Assembly (NCBI GenBank): GCA_964449465.1
Contig: CAYVBK010000007.1
Span: 1 to 64,000 of the forward strand
Origin: CAYRXM01 sp964449465
Lineage (GTDB): Bacteria > Chloroflexota > Anaerolineae > JAFGEY01
Direction: 5' to 3'
DNA length: 64,000 nucleotides
The position numbers and the translations under genes are program-made. Below, piece by piece: positions 50,990 to 59,548 of the stretch. The notes below the pieces were generated by a model, which saw only the letters and a program-made list of their open reading frames with translations, made no database searches and was not told where the DNA came from. How positions within the stretch are numbered: the stretch's first letter is position 1; every line of letters begins with the position of its first letter.

Positions 50990-52030
50990 ATGCAAGAAAA
51001 CCCAACTGCGATTACAACCTTGAACAAAGATGATCTGATCGTCATCACCGGCGCCGGTGGCTTTATTGCCGGCGCGTTGACCCGCTATTTCCATGACCAG
51101 GGCTTTACCCGCATCCGCGCGGTAGACAAAAAGCCACTGCCGCTGTGGTATCAGCGCGTGCCGGGCGTCGAGAGCCTGTGCATGGACTTGAGCGAGTATC
51201 CCAACTGCGTGCGCGCCGTCGCAGGGGCGGTCGAGGTGTACAACCTGGCCGCCGATATGGGCGGGATGGGCTTTATCGAGCGATTTCGCGTCGAGTGCCT
51301 GCGCAGCATCCTCATCAACACCCACATGATCGAAGCCGCCTATCGCGCCGGAGCCGAACGCTATTTCTTTTCCTCGTCGGCCTGCGCCTACAACACCGAG
51401 CTTCAGCAAGACCCCAACGTGCGCGCACTCAAAGAATCCGACGCCTATCCCGCTATGGCCGAGCGCGGCTATGGCTGGGAAAAGCTAATGTCGGAAATGT
51501 TTTGCCAGGAGTACTGGGCCGAACGTCGGCTCAAGACGGCGATTGCCCGTTTCCACAACGTCTATGGCCCCTATGGGACCTGGGATGGTGGGCGCGAAAA
51601 GGCCCCGGCGGCCATCTGTCGCAAGGTGATCGAGGCCAAAGATAGCGGCAAACACGAGATCACCATCTGGGGAGACGGCCATCAGACGCGCAGTTTTATG
51701 TATATTGACGACTGCGTCAAGGGCATTGATATGATCATGCACTGCGATGCCCTGATCGCCACGCCGATCAACCTGGGCTCCAGCGAGCTGATCGCCATCA
51801 ACACCCTGGTCAGCCTGGCCGAAGAGATCGGCGGGGTGACATTGACGCGGCATTACGACCTCCATGCGCCGCGTGGCGTGGCCGGGCGCAACAGTGACAA
51901 CACCTTTATTTTGCAGACACTCGGTTGGGAGCCCAAGACGCCCTTCCGCGAAGGCCTGGCCAAAACCTATGCCTGGATCGAACAGCAGTACTATGACCGC
52001 AAAGCCGGCAAACACACCGTGCAAGACTGA
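50990..52030 (+). CDS. GDP-mannose 3,5-epimerase-like NAD-dependent epimerase
   Basis: 346 residues, extended SDR. NAD motif GAGGFIA (21-27), then VYNLAADMGGMGFIE, SSSACAYN with Cys132, the YxxxK pair Tyr161/Lys165 in YGWEK, and FHNVYGPYGTWDGGREKAP with Lys204. The plant enzyme uses the equivalent Cys, Tyr and Lys residues to epimerise GDP-D-mannose at C5 and C3 to GDP-L-galactose or GDP-L-gulose. So this protein may supply or use GDP-L-galactose in the locus. Preceded by AGGAG. Some 92 non-coding bases separate it from the gene before. Confidence 0.82.
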   Translation: MQENPTAITTLNKDDLIVITGAGGFIAGALTRYFHDQGFTRIRAVDKKPLPLWYQRVPGVESLCMDLSEYPNCVRAVAGAVEVYNLAADMGGMGFIERFRVECLRSILINTHMIEAAYRAGAERYFFSSSACAYNTELQQDPNVRALKESDAYPAMAERGYGWEKLMSEMFCQEYWAERRLKTAIARFHNVYGPYGTWDGGREKAPAAICRKVIEAKDSGKHEITIWGDGHQTRSFMYIDDCVKGIDMIMHCDALIATPINLGSSELIAINTLVSLAEEIGGVTLTRHYDLHAPRGVAGRNSDNTFILQTLGWEPKTPFREGLAKTYAWIEQQYYDRKAGKHTVQD

Positions 52031-52041
52031 TTCACCATTCA

Positions 52042-52084
52042 CCGATCCGATGATCCGCTGATCCGCTGACTCGCTGATCCGCTC
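52042..52084 (+). repeat. Short degenerate tandem repeat
   Basis: A run of CCGATCCGATGATCCGCTGATCCGCTGA type units (period 8-9, several imperfect copies) fills the gap between the epimerase stop and the third GH29 gene. Probably slippage-generated, without an evident role. Confidence 0.5.
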
Positions 52085-52103
52085 ACTTTTCTGGAGGATT
52101 GCT

Positions 52104-53552
52104 ATGGTAGACATGACCATTGAACCCGGGCCATTTGCGCCCACGTGGGACTCGCTGCGACAATTTCAATGCCCCGACTGGTACCGCGACGCCAAATTCG
52201 GCATCTGGTCGCACTGGGGGCCGCAGGCCGTGCCGATGTACGGCGACTGGTACGCCCGCAACATGTACATCGAAGGCTCGGACCAGTATCGCTATCACAT
52301 CCGCAAATACGGACACCCCTCAAAATTTGGCTACAAAGATGTGGCGCGGTTGTGGAAGGCCGAAAAATTTGACCCGGAGGGTCTGATGCAGTTGTATGTG
52401 GCTGCTGGGGCGCGCTATTTTGTGGCCCAGGCTGCACATCACGACAACTTTCACAACTGGAATTCCAGCCATCCCTGGAATGCCGTCAACATGGGGCCGC
52501 AAAGAGACATTATCCAGGCCTGGAAGGACGCCGCGCAGGCACACGGGCTGCCCTTTGGCTTTTCCGAGCATATGGGGGCGACGTTTAGCTGGTATACGCC
52601 GACCAAAGGCGCCGACAAGACCGGCCCTTATGCCAGCGTTCCCTATGACGGCAGCGACCCTGCTTATGAAGAGCTGTACCTGCCCAACCGCGGGGCCAAA
52701 GACATCCGTCAGGGCGAGTGGTACACCAGCAACCCCTGGTGGCACGAGAAATGGTATGGCTATGTCAAAGAATTGATTGACATGTATCATCCCGATCTGT
52801 TGTATTCGGACGGTGGCGTGCCGTTTGGACAATATGGCCTGAACGCCATTGCCCATCTGTACAACACCAGCGCCAGGCTGCATGGCGGCGTCAACCAGGC
52901 GGTGTACAACCAAAAAGACAAGAACGTGGACGTGCTGTCGGTGGGCGTCTTTGACATTGAGCGCAGTCAGCGGCCCGACATTTTCCCCTATGTCTGGCAG
53001 ACCGACACCAGCGTCGGCGACTGGTTCTATAACGTGCGCGACGTGTACAAGACGCCCAAACAGGTGGCCGAAATGCTGGTAGACATTGTCAGCAAGAACG
53101 GCAACCTGCTGCTCAACATCCCCCAGCGCCCCGACGGCACGCTGGACGACGAGTGTGTCTATCTTCTAGAGCGGACAGCCGCCTGGATCAGGGTCAACGG
53201 CGAGGGCATTTATGGCACCCGCCCATGGCGCGTGTCCGGCGAAGGGCCGTCATCGGTGGTGATCGAGGGCTTTCGCGAAGATGCCGTGCCATGGACGGTC
53301 GAGGATTTTCGCTTTACGAGCAAAGGCAACGAGGTGTATGCTTTTCAGATGAAATGGCCAGAAGGCGGCTATACCGTCGTGCGCGGCCTGGCGCAAGGCC
53401 AGGTTGGCACAGTGAGCGACGTGACTATGTTGGGGGCTGGCCCGGTCAAATGGGAGCAAACCGCGCGGGGTTTGGTGGTGGCCTTGCCCGAACAAAAGCC
53501 TTGCGATTATGCCCAATGCCTGCGGGTTACGCTGGCCCAAGAAATTAACTGA
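52104..53552 (+). CDS. Alpha-L-fucosidase, GH29 (third)
   Basis: 482 residues. PDWYRDAKFGIWSHWGPQAVPMYG (24-47), YFVAQAAHHDNFHNWNS (105-121) and the predicted nucleophile Asp236 in DLLYSDGGVPFG. The SKNGNLLLNIPQRPDGTLD segment closes the barrel, followed by the beta domain. The pattern SHWGPQAVP and SDGG identifies a different GH29 subgroup from the two preceding paralogues, so a different linkage is expected. Begins after GGAGG and ends overlapping the GHMP kinase start. Confidence 0.9.
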   Translation: MVDMTIEPGPFAPTWDSLRQFQCPDWYRDAKFGIWSHWGPQAVPMYGDWYARNMYIEGSDQYRYHIRKYGHPSKFGYKDVARLWKAEKFDPEGLMQLYVAAGARYFVAQAAHHDNFHNWNSSHPWNAVNMGPQRDIIQAWKDAAQAHGLPFGFSEHMGATFSWYTPTKGADKTGPYASVPYDGSDPAYEELYLPNRGAKDIRQGEWYTSNPWWHEKWYGYVKELIDMYHPDLLYSDGGVPFGQYGLNAIAHLYNTSARLHGGVNQAVYNQKDKNVDVLSVGVFDIERSQRPDIFPYVWQTDTSVGDWFYNVRDVYKTPKQVAEMLVDIVSKNGNLLLNIPQRPDGTLDDECVYLLERTAAWIRVNGEGIYGTRPWRVSGEGPSSVVIEGFREDAVPWTVEDFRFTSKGNEVYAFQMKWPEGGYTVVRGLAQGQVGTVSDVTMLGAGPVKWEQTARGLVVALPEQKPCDYAQCLRVTLAQEIN

Positions 53553-54346
53553 TGAGAAAAAACGTCAACGACATCACTGCTGTGATCGGCCATCTTTCCT
53601 ACCGCATGGCCTTTGCCGGCGGGTGGATCGATCAACCGTTTGTGTCCCAACACAACCCCGACCCGCCTGGCTCGATGGTGGTTGTTGCCATCGAGCCGAC
53701 CTGTCGTTTTATGGATCGCTGTGGCATGGGCACCAGCACGCGCAAGGTGGCCTTGCGCCTGTGGCCCGCTGGCCTGCCCGACCGCGGTCATGCCGAATTG
53801 GTGCGCGAGTTGTATGCCCAAGAAAATCGCGGCCTGGCCGAGCCGTCGGGGTCTCAGGACATGATCGGCCTGCTCTATCCCGGCATCAACCGGCTGGACT
53901 ATGATGCCGCACACGAGGGGGGCATTTTTCCGGTCCACATCGAAACCAACACCGACCCGGCTATAGCCCGCTGGCTGGAAAGCGTCATCTGGGTGTTGCC
54001 GGTAGCACAGCGACCCAACGGCTATAACCCGCTGGGCATCAAAAACCTTGACCCGACCTGGATTCGCCGGCTGGGGCAGTCAGGCAAGGACTGCTTTGAG
54101 GCCATTGTGTCTATGGACGCCGCTGCGCTGGGCCTTTCGATGAATGAGTGTATGCTTTGCTGGGAGACCATCCTGCCCGATGTAGTGCATCATCACACCC
54201 TCACCGTAGATTTGATGGCCCTGCTGCGTTTCTATCAGGCGCGCTACAGCGGGGCCATGTACTCGGGCAGCGGAGGCGGCTATCTCTATGTCGTCTCGGA
54301 TGAGCCGGTGCCGGGCGGATTTCGTGTGCAGGTCAGCCTGCATTGA
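53552..54346 (+). CDS. GHMP-superfamily sugar kinase (fucokinase/heptokinase-like)
   Basis: 264 residues. SYRMAFAGGWIDQPF (16-30) resembles the first GHMP motif (xxAGGWxD, as in fucokinases and HddA). GMGTSTR (58-64) is at the ATP-loop position of PxxxGLGSSSA. GSQDMIGLLYPGINRLDYD (100-118) is the GxQDxxxAxxGG-like substrate segment. GAMYSGSGGGYLYVV is the C-terminal motif 3. So it phosphorylates a sugar, usually at C1. Somewhat short for the family (300-350). Overlaps the GH29 stop by one base and is followed by a nucleotidyltransferase, as expected for a salvage pathway to an NDP-sugar. Confidence 0.75.
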   Translation: MRKNVNDITAVIGHLSYRMAFAGGWIDQPFVSQHNPDPPGSMVVVAIEPTCRFMDRCGMGTSTRKVALRLWPAGLPDRGHAELVRELYAQENRGLAEPSGSQDMIGLLYPGINRLDYDAAHEGGIFPVHIETNTDPAIARWLESVIWVLPVAQRPNGYNPLGIKNLDPTWIRRLGQSGKDCFEAIVSMDAAALGLSMNECMLCWETILPDVVHHHTLTVDLMALLRFYQARYSGAMYSGSGGGYLYVVSDEPVPGGFRVQVSLH

Positions 54347-54406
54347 GGAGCGGGGGGACGGGTGCTGCCAGGCAGCGCCCGTCCCCCGCCGTACAGAGGG
54401 ATGGGT

Positions 54407-55213
54407 ATGCAAGTACTGGTAACAGGCGCATTTGACGATATTCGCTCGGACGACCTGCGCTTTTTGCAAGAGGCGGCCAGGCTGGGATCGCTGCACGTCT
54501 TGCTGTGGTCCGACCGCGTGGTCGAGATGCTCACCGGCCGCCCGCCCAAATTTTCTCAGGCTGAACGGCAGTACATTCTGCAAGCGGTGCGCTATGTAGA
54601 CCGCCTGACCCTGATCGCCGAGCCGTCGGCGCTCGACGCGCTGCCTCAGATGGATGGGCTGACGCCGGGTCTGTGGGCCGTGCGGGCAGCAGAAGATACT
54701 CCGCTTAAACGTGCCCACTGCGCCGTGCGCGGCCTGGCCTATCGTGTTTTCACCGCCGCCGACCTGACCGGTTTTCCCGATCCAGCCATTCAAAAATCGC
54801 CTGGTCGCAAAGCTCTTGTCACCGGTTGCTATGACTGGCTGCACTCGGGCCATGTGCGCTTTTTTGAAGAGGTGTCTGCGCTGGGTGACCTCTATGTGGT
54901 GGTGGGCAATGATGCCAACGTGGCCCTGCTCAAAGGCGCAGGACACCCGCTGTTTCCCCAAGATGAGCGTCGTTATATGGTGCAATCCATTCGCTATGTC
55001 AGGCAAGCCTTGATTTCCACCGGCAGCGGATGGCTGGATGCCGAGCCTGAAATCGCCATCATCCGTCCCGACATCTATGCCGTCAACGAGGATGGCGACC
55101 GGCCCGAAAAGCGCGCTTTTTGTCAGGCGCACAGCATCGAATATGTGGTGCTGAGGCGTCTACCCAAAGAGGGACTGATCCGCCGCGCCAGCACCGACCT
55201 GCGCGGGTTTTAG
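54407..55213 (+). CDS. Tandem cytidylyltransferase-fold protein (first domain degenerate)
   Basis: 268 residues, two copies of the nucleotidyltransferase fold. The second copy (about 135-268) is intact: VTGCYDWLHSGHVRFFEEVSALGDLYVVVGND, with the HxGH catalytic motif HSGH (146-149). The first (1-130) has the same strand-helix opening, VLVTGAFDDIRSDDLRFLQEAARLG, but SDDL stands where the HxGH belongs, so it is likely inactive or a binding domain. Such enzymes join CTP or ATP to a sugar phosphate or polyol phosphate. Its place right after the GHMP kinase suggests it activates the kinase product. ATG 54407 has AGAGGG six bases upstream. Confidence 0.8.
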   Translation: MQVLVTGAFDDIRSDDLRFLQEAARLGSLHVLLWSDRVVEMLTGRPPKFSQAERQYILQAVRYVDRLTLIAEPSALDALPQMDGLTPGLWAVRAAEDTPLKRAHCAVRGLAYRVFTAADLTGFPDPAIQKSPGRKALVTGCYDWLHSGHVRFFEEVSALGDLYVVVGNDANVALLKGAGHPLFPQDERRYMVQSIRYVRQALISTGSGWLDAEPEIAIIRPDIYAVNEDGDRPEKRAFCQAHSIEYVVLRRLPKEGLIRRASTDLRGF

Positions 55214-55234
55214 CCCAACTCTCTCACAAGTAGC

Positions 55235-56386
55235 TCAAACCAGGTGCTTGATAAAGCAGCGTCGCCGCTTGTGCTGTCGTGCCTCGTAATACTTCCACTG
55301 CCCCTGGACATCCTGGTTGGTTTCCAGTTCGGGGTTCGATTCGACCTTGACGATGCCTCGTCGGGCGAACACCTGGTGAATCTCGTTCATCAAAATCGCG
55401 TTCACGCCTTTGCCCTGGTACTCGGAGCGCACCGCCACCAGGTACAAATCGCCGCGATCCCCCTTGCGCAAGGCGCGCAGCAGGTGAATAAATCCAAACG
55501 GCCAGAGCCGCCCGCCGCATTTTTGTAGCGCCCTGGACAGAGAGGGCATGGTGATGCCGAATGCCACCAGACGGTCGTCCTCGTCTACCACGATGGGGAT
55601 AAATGAGAGCGAAAGCAGGTTGAAATAGAGCTTGATGTAATAATCAATCTGCCGGTCGGTCAGCGGCACCACACTATAGAGGTGTTCATATTCATCATTC
55701 AACACCTCAAACAACTCGTGCGCAAAAGAGGGCCGTCCCTTGTCCACGCGTGGGCGCAGCAGTTCTTTTTTGCTGTTCACCCGCAGCAGGCGCAGCCCAT
55801 ATCGCCGCGCCGACAGGTTGGCGATGCGGGCGATGGTGGTGTTCGGCTCTGGCGGAACGGCGATCTCGTATTCCACCCAATCCACATCTTTGACATAACC
55901 GTGCCGTTCCAGGTGAGCAGGATAATAGGCATAGTTGTAAAAGGTCGCCAGCGTCCCCAACTCTTCAAACCCATCCACCAACATTCCTTCGCGATCCAGG
56001 TCAGTGAACCCCAACGGCCCGTGAATGGCGCGCGCTCCCTTTTCTCTGGCCCAGGCTTCCACCTGCCCCAAGAGCGCCGCCGACACGTCCAAATCATCCA
56101 CAAAGTCAATCCACCCAAAGCGCATATAGGGCTGCCGCCATTTTTCCACGTGCTTGTGGTTGTGGATCGCGGCAATCCGCCCGACCGGTTCGCCTCCGCG
56201 GTAGGCCAGCCAATAGTGGGCCTCGCAATACTCAAAAGCGGGGTTCCTGTCGCGGCGAAAGGTCTGCTCATCATCAAGCAAGAGCGATGGCACCCAGTAG
56301 GGGTGGCCCCGGTACAGTTTGAGGGGAAAACGGATAAACGCACGCAACTCGGGCAGCGTGGTTGCTTCTTTGATGGATAGGTTCAC
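55235..56386 (-). CDS. GNAT-like acyltransferase of unknown substrate (full length)
   Basis: 383 residues from GTG 56386 (GGGAG upstream). Opens with a GNAT-like fold: FIRFPLKLYRGHPYWVPSLLLDDEQTF, GEPVGRIAAIHNHKH, GARAIHGPLGFTDLDREGMLVDGFEELGT. The C-terminal part has DDRLVAFGITMPSLSRALQKCGGRLWPFG, then GDLYLVAVRSEYQGKGVNAILMNEI (Q-x-x-G acetyl-CoA loop) and a final KRRRCFIKHLV. The family is common in Chloroflexota and its reaction is unknown. A shortened relative lies at 62995-63861. Convergent with the cytidylyltransferase gene. Confidence 0.7.
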   Translation of the reverse strand: MNLSIKEATTLPELRAFIRFPLKLYRGHPYWVPSLLLDDEQTFRRDRNPAFEYCEAHYWLAYRGGEPVGRIAAIHNHKHVEKWRQPYMRFGWIDFVDDLDVSAALLGQVEAWAREKGARAIHGPLGFTDLDREGMLVDGFEELGTLATFYNYAYYPAHLERHGYVKDVDWVEYEIAVPPEPNTTIARIANLSARRYGLRLLRVNSKKELLRPRVDKGRPSFAHELFEVLNDEYEHLYSVVPLTDRQIDYYIKLYFNLLSLSFIPIVVDEDDRLVAFGITMPSLSRALQKCGGRLWPFGFIHLLRALRKGDRGDLYLVAVRSEYQGKGVNAILMNEIHQVFARRGIVKVESNPELETNQDVQGQWKYYEARQHKRRRCFIKHLV

Positions 56387-56546
56387 CAATACACTCCCTT
56401 TATCCAAAAACAGGCGATTTTTCAGATAGCTCATTCGTGCAGATGTCAACGACCATTCTCAAATTGTCTCAATGCCGGGACTGCCAGGTTTTGAACAGGG
56501 TGTTCTTGTCCAGGCACGAGACGGAAAAAAGCGGCCAGCCGGGCCT

Positions 56547-56810
56547 TTATCCTCCACCTACGGCCGGCAAGAACTGTATCTCGCTATGATCTCCTACCGG
56601 CTCTTGCAACCCTCGTCGGGCGATTCGTCCGTCAATCCAGGCTGTCAGTGAGGGCGTCAGTTTGTCTCCTTTGCACAGTCGGTCGCCGATGCCGGGGCAG
56701 GCGTCGTCTAGTGCGGCGATCACCTCGCCAAGTGTACGTCCACTCACCGTGACCCGATCTTGGCTGCCGGCAAGTGGGCGTAGCAGCGATGGAATCCATA
56801 CTATTGCCAT
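56547..56810 (-). CDS. moaD: MoaD/ThiS-family sulfur carrier protein
   Basis: 87 residues ending in VGGG, the Gly-Gly tail that becomes a thiocarboxylate in molybdopterin synthase small subunit. The ubiquitin-like pattern is short but clear (VTVSGRTLGEVIAALDDACPGI; SEIQFLPAVGGG). Placed three bases after the stop of the large molybdoenzyme subunit gene on the same strand, so it is probably dedicated to cofactor supply for this enzyme. No MoaE or MoeB adjoins it. Confidence 0.85.
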   Translation of the reverse strand: MAIVWIPSLLRPLAGSQDRVTVSGRTLGEVIAALDDACPGIGDRLCKGDKLTPSLTAWIDGRIARRGLQEPVGDHSEIQFLPAVGGG

Positions 56811-56813
56811 CGG

Positions 56814-59063
56814 TTATAACACGCCCATTCCGGTCAAGATGTGTTCCGGTGTGATGGGCAATTCTTCCACCCGCGCTCCGGTAGCGCGATAGATGGCGTT
56901 GGCCAGTGCGCCTGGCGGTGGCAAGATCGGCGTCTCTCCGACGCCACGCAGGCCAAAGGGATGCCCAGGGTAGGGCACCTCGACCAGCACAGTTTCAATC
57001 GGCGGCAGGTCGAGCGCAGTGGGCATTTTATAGTCGAGCAGAGTCGGGTTGAGCATGTGTCCATCGGCGTTGTAGCGATAGCCTTCCCACAACGCCCAGC
57101 CGATGCCCTGCGCCGCGCCGCCCTGGATTTGTCCTTCTACCTGCGTTGGGTGGATTGCTTTGCCCACGTCCTGTACCGCTGTATACCGCAAAATAGTCAC
57201 CTGTCCTGTCTCTGGATCAACCTCTACATCGGCGATGTGCAGGCCCAGGCCTGCACCCCACTCGCGTGCATCAATGTTGCCTATGCCGGTGATCGGCCCG
57301 CCGGTGTTGTTGAGCTGTGCAGCCAGTTCGGCAAAGGTCATTGTTTGAGGATAGGGCTGATCGGTGCCAAACACACCGCGTTCAAACCTCACCGCCTCGA
57401 CCGGCGTTCCCCACAGATCGGCGGCACGGGCGCGCATCTGATCGATCACCTCCTCGGCAGCCTTGACTACGGCTATACCGCTGGCAAAGGTGGTGCGGCT
57501 GCCCGCGCTGACCTCGGTATAGCCGACCTGATCGGTGTTGCCGATGGTTGGTTTGATTTTGTCCAGCGGCAGGTCCAGCACTTCAGCAGCCTGCATCGCC
57601 AGGCTGGTGCGTGTGCCGGTCAAATCAACTGAACCGAGCAGCAGGGCGAGAGTGCCATCGGCATTGACGGTGAGTGTGCAGCTCGAGATCGATCCCCAGT
57701 TGCCCCAATAGCCCAAAGCAATGCCCCGGCCACGATTGGGTCCCTGGAGCGGTGCCGAATAATGCGGGTGCGCCCTGGCCGCTTCCAATACCTGCCGCGC
57801 GCCGATATGCTGATGGATGCCACCATCAATCCGGCGCGTGCCGTTTTGGGCGCAGTTGCGCAGGCGAAATTCCAGCGGGTCGAGGCCGATTTTCTCGGCC
57901 AGTTCGTCAATGATGGCCTCGGCGGCGAACGCAGCAGGTGTCCCGCCGGGTGCGCGATAGGCGGCGACACGTGGCTTGTTGACCAACACATCATAGCCAT
58001 CCAGTTGGCTGTTGGGAATGTCATAAGGGCCAAACATCACTCCCATCCCCGAACCGACCGGTGAACCGGGATAAGCTCCGGCCTCGTAATAGAGTTCGGC
58101 CTGAACGGCGGTAATTCGCCCGGCGTTCGTGGCGCCCATCTTGATCCGGATCACCGTGCCGGATGACGGCCCGCTGCCGAGTAGCACTTCGGCGCGGCTC
58201 ATTACAATGCGCACCGGACGCCTGGCCTTGCGCGACAGCAAGACGACCACGGCGTCAAAATAGCTGGTGTTTTTGCCGCCAAACGCGCCGCCGACTTCGG
58301 TGGGAATGACTTTGACCTGGGACATTGGGTATTGCAGCAGTTCGGTTACGATATCGCGCACGGCAAACGCGCCCTGGGTGCTGGTATAGATGGTCACGGT
58401 GTTGTCGGGCGACCATACTGCGGTGGATGCGTGTGGCTCGATATAGCCTTGGTGAACCATCAAGGTGCGAAATTCGCGTTCGATTATGGCATCGGCCTCG
58501 GCCAAGCCCTGCGCCAGATTGCCTTTGAGCATTTGGTAATGTGCGGCGACGTTGCTCGGTTGCGATTCGATGCCAGCCAGCGAGTGGGTGCGCAAGTGCG
58601 CGTGCAGCAGCGGTGCGCCTGGCCTGGCTGCCTCCAGCACATCTATCACGGCAGGCAGCACCTCGTACTCGACATCAATCAGGCTCAGCGCATGTTCGGC
58701 GATGTGTGGGGCAGCCGCGGCGACGGCAGCGATGGCATGTCCCTGATAAAGCACCTTGTCGGAGGCCAGGGTATTGTCGCACAAGTACTTGAGGTTGATC
58801 GATCCCTCGCCTAACTGCCGGGTGGCGTCTTGGGCGGCAGGCAGGTCTTGCGCAGTGATCACGGCATAGACACCGGGCAGCGACTCGGCGCGGCTTGTGT
58901 TGAGTTTAAGGATGCGGGCGTGGGCGTGCGGGCTGCGCAAGATTTTGCCATATAGCATGCCGGGCAGCGCAATGTCGGTGCCGTACAAGGCCTGCCCGAT
59001 CACTTTGGCCGGGGCGTCAACACGTGGTGGGCGCGTGCCGATGACGGTGTATTCATCATTCAT
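56814..59063 (-). CDS. Molybdopterin-binding catalytic subunit of a xanthine dehydrogenase/CO dehydrogenase-family enzyme
   Basis: 749 residues. N-terminal VIGTRPPRVDAPAKVIGQALYGTDIAL, the usual opening. TEVGGAFGGKNTSYF and RAPGGTPAAFAAEAIIDELAEK are conserved molybdopterin-binding pieces. GVGETPILPPPGALANAIYRATG near the C-terminus holds the active-site Glu (GVGE). Oxidises an N-heterocycle, aldehyde or similar substrate. There is no CSFR-type motif as in true CO dehydrogenase, so CO is unlikely. Overlaps the iron-sulfur subunit gene by four bases. Confidence 0.9.
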   Translation of the reverse strand: MNDEYTVIGTRPPRVDAPAKVIGQALYGTDIALPGMLYGKILRSPHAHARILKLNTSRAESLPGVYAVITAQDLPAAQDATRQLGEGSINLKYLCDNTLASDKVLYQGHAIAAVAAAAPHIAEHALSLIDVEYEVLPAVIDVLEAARPGAPLLHAHLRTHSLAGIESQPSNVAAHYQMLKGNLAQGLAEADAIIEREFRTLMVHQGYIEPHASTAVWSPDNTVTIYTSTQGAFAVRDIVTELLQYPMSQVKVIPTEVGGAFGGKNTSYFDAVVVLLSRKARRPVRIVMSRAEVLLGSGPSSGTVIRIKMGATNAGRITAVQAELYYEAGAYPGSPVGSGMGVMFGPYDIPNSQLDGYDVLVNKPRVAAYRAPGGTPAAFAAEAIIDELAEKIGLDPLEFRLRNCAQNGTRRIDGGIHQHIGARQVLEAARAHPHYSAPLQGPNRGRGIALGYWGNWGSISSCTLTVNADGTLALLLGSVDLTGTRTSLAMQAAEVLDLPLDKIKPTIGNTDQVGYTEVSAGSRTTFASGIAVVKAAEEVIDQMRARAADLWGTPVEAVRFERGVFGTDQPYPQTMTFAELAAQLNNTGGPITGIGNIDAREWGAGLGLHIADVEVDPETGQVTILRYTAVQDVGKAIHPTQVEGQIQGGAAQGIGWALWEGYRYNADGHMLNPTLLDYKMPTALDLPPIETVLVEVPYPGHPFGLRGVGETPILPPPGALANAIYRATGARVEELPITPEHILTGMGVL

Positions 59064-59545
59064 CGGGTTTCCTCCTTGGACATCTGAGCGGCAGCAGATT
59101 GAACTGCCCGCACGATCTTGTCATAACCGGTGCAGCGACAAAGATTGCCGGCCAACCAGGTGCGGATTTCTGTTTCGCCAGGGTTGGGCTTGCGGTCGAG
59201 CAATGCTTTGGCGGCGATGAGCATACCTGGAGTGCAATAGCCACATTGCAAAGCATCCTCCTTGATAAAGGCTTGCTGGAGTGGGTGCAGACCGCGCCAA
59301 TCGGCCAGCCCCTCGACAGTGGTTACGCCGCGTCCCTCGATCTCGACGCCTAGCACCAGGCACGAGTTGACCAGTTTGTCGTCGAGCAGGACACTGCACG
59401 CCCCGCAATTTCCATCATTGCAACCCTCCTTGGTCCCGGTCAGACCGAGAATGTCGCGTAGACACTCTAGCAAACTTTGGTGAGGGTGACAAAGGAATTC
59501 GGTCTCCTGACCGTTGATTGTGGCACATACTTTGGTTTTTTGCAT
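59060..59545 (-). CDS. [2Fe-2S] subunit of the molybdoenzyme
   Basis: 161 residues. The plant-type ferredoxin cluster is CNDGNCGACSVLLD with a further Cys downstream (SCLVLG), and the second, four-helix cluster is CGYCTPGMLIAAKALLD and CRCTGYDKIVRAV. These are the two cluster-binding domains of CoxS-type subunits. It carries electrons from the Mo site to FAD. Lies between the FAD and Mo subunits, with a three-base gap after the former and a four-base overlap with the latter. Confidence 0.93.
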   Translation of the reverse strand: MQKTKVCATINGQETEFLCHPHQSLLECLRDILGLTGTKEGCNDGNCGACSVLLDDKLVNSCLVLGVEIEGRGVTTVEGLADWRGLHPLQQAFIKEDALQCGYCTPGMLIAAKALLDRKPNPGETEIRTWLAGNLCRCTGYDKIVRAVQSAAAQMSKEETR

Positions 59546-59548
59546 TGT

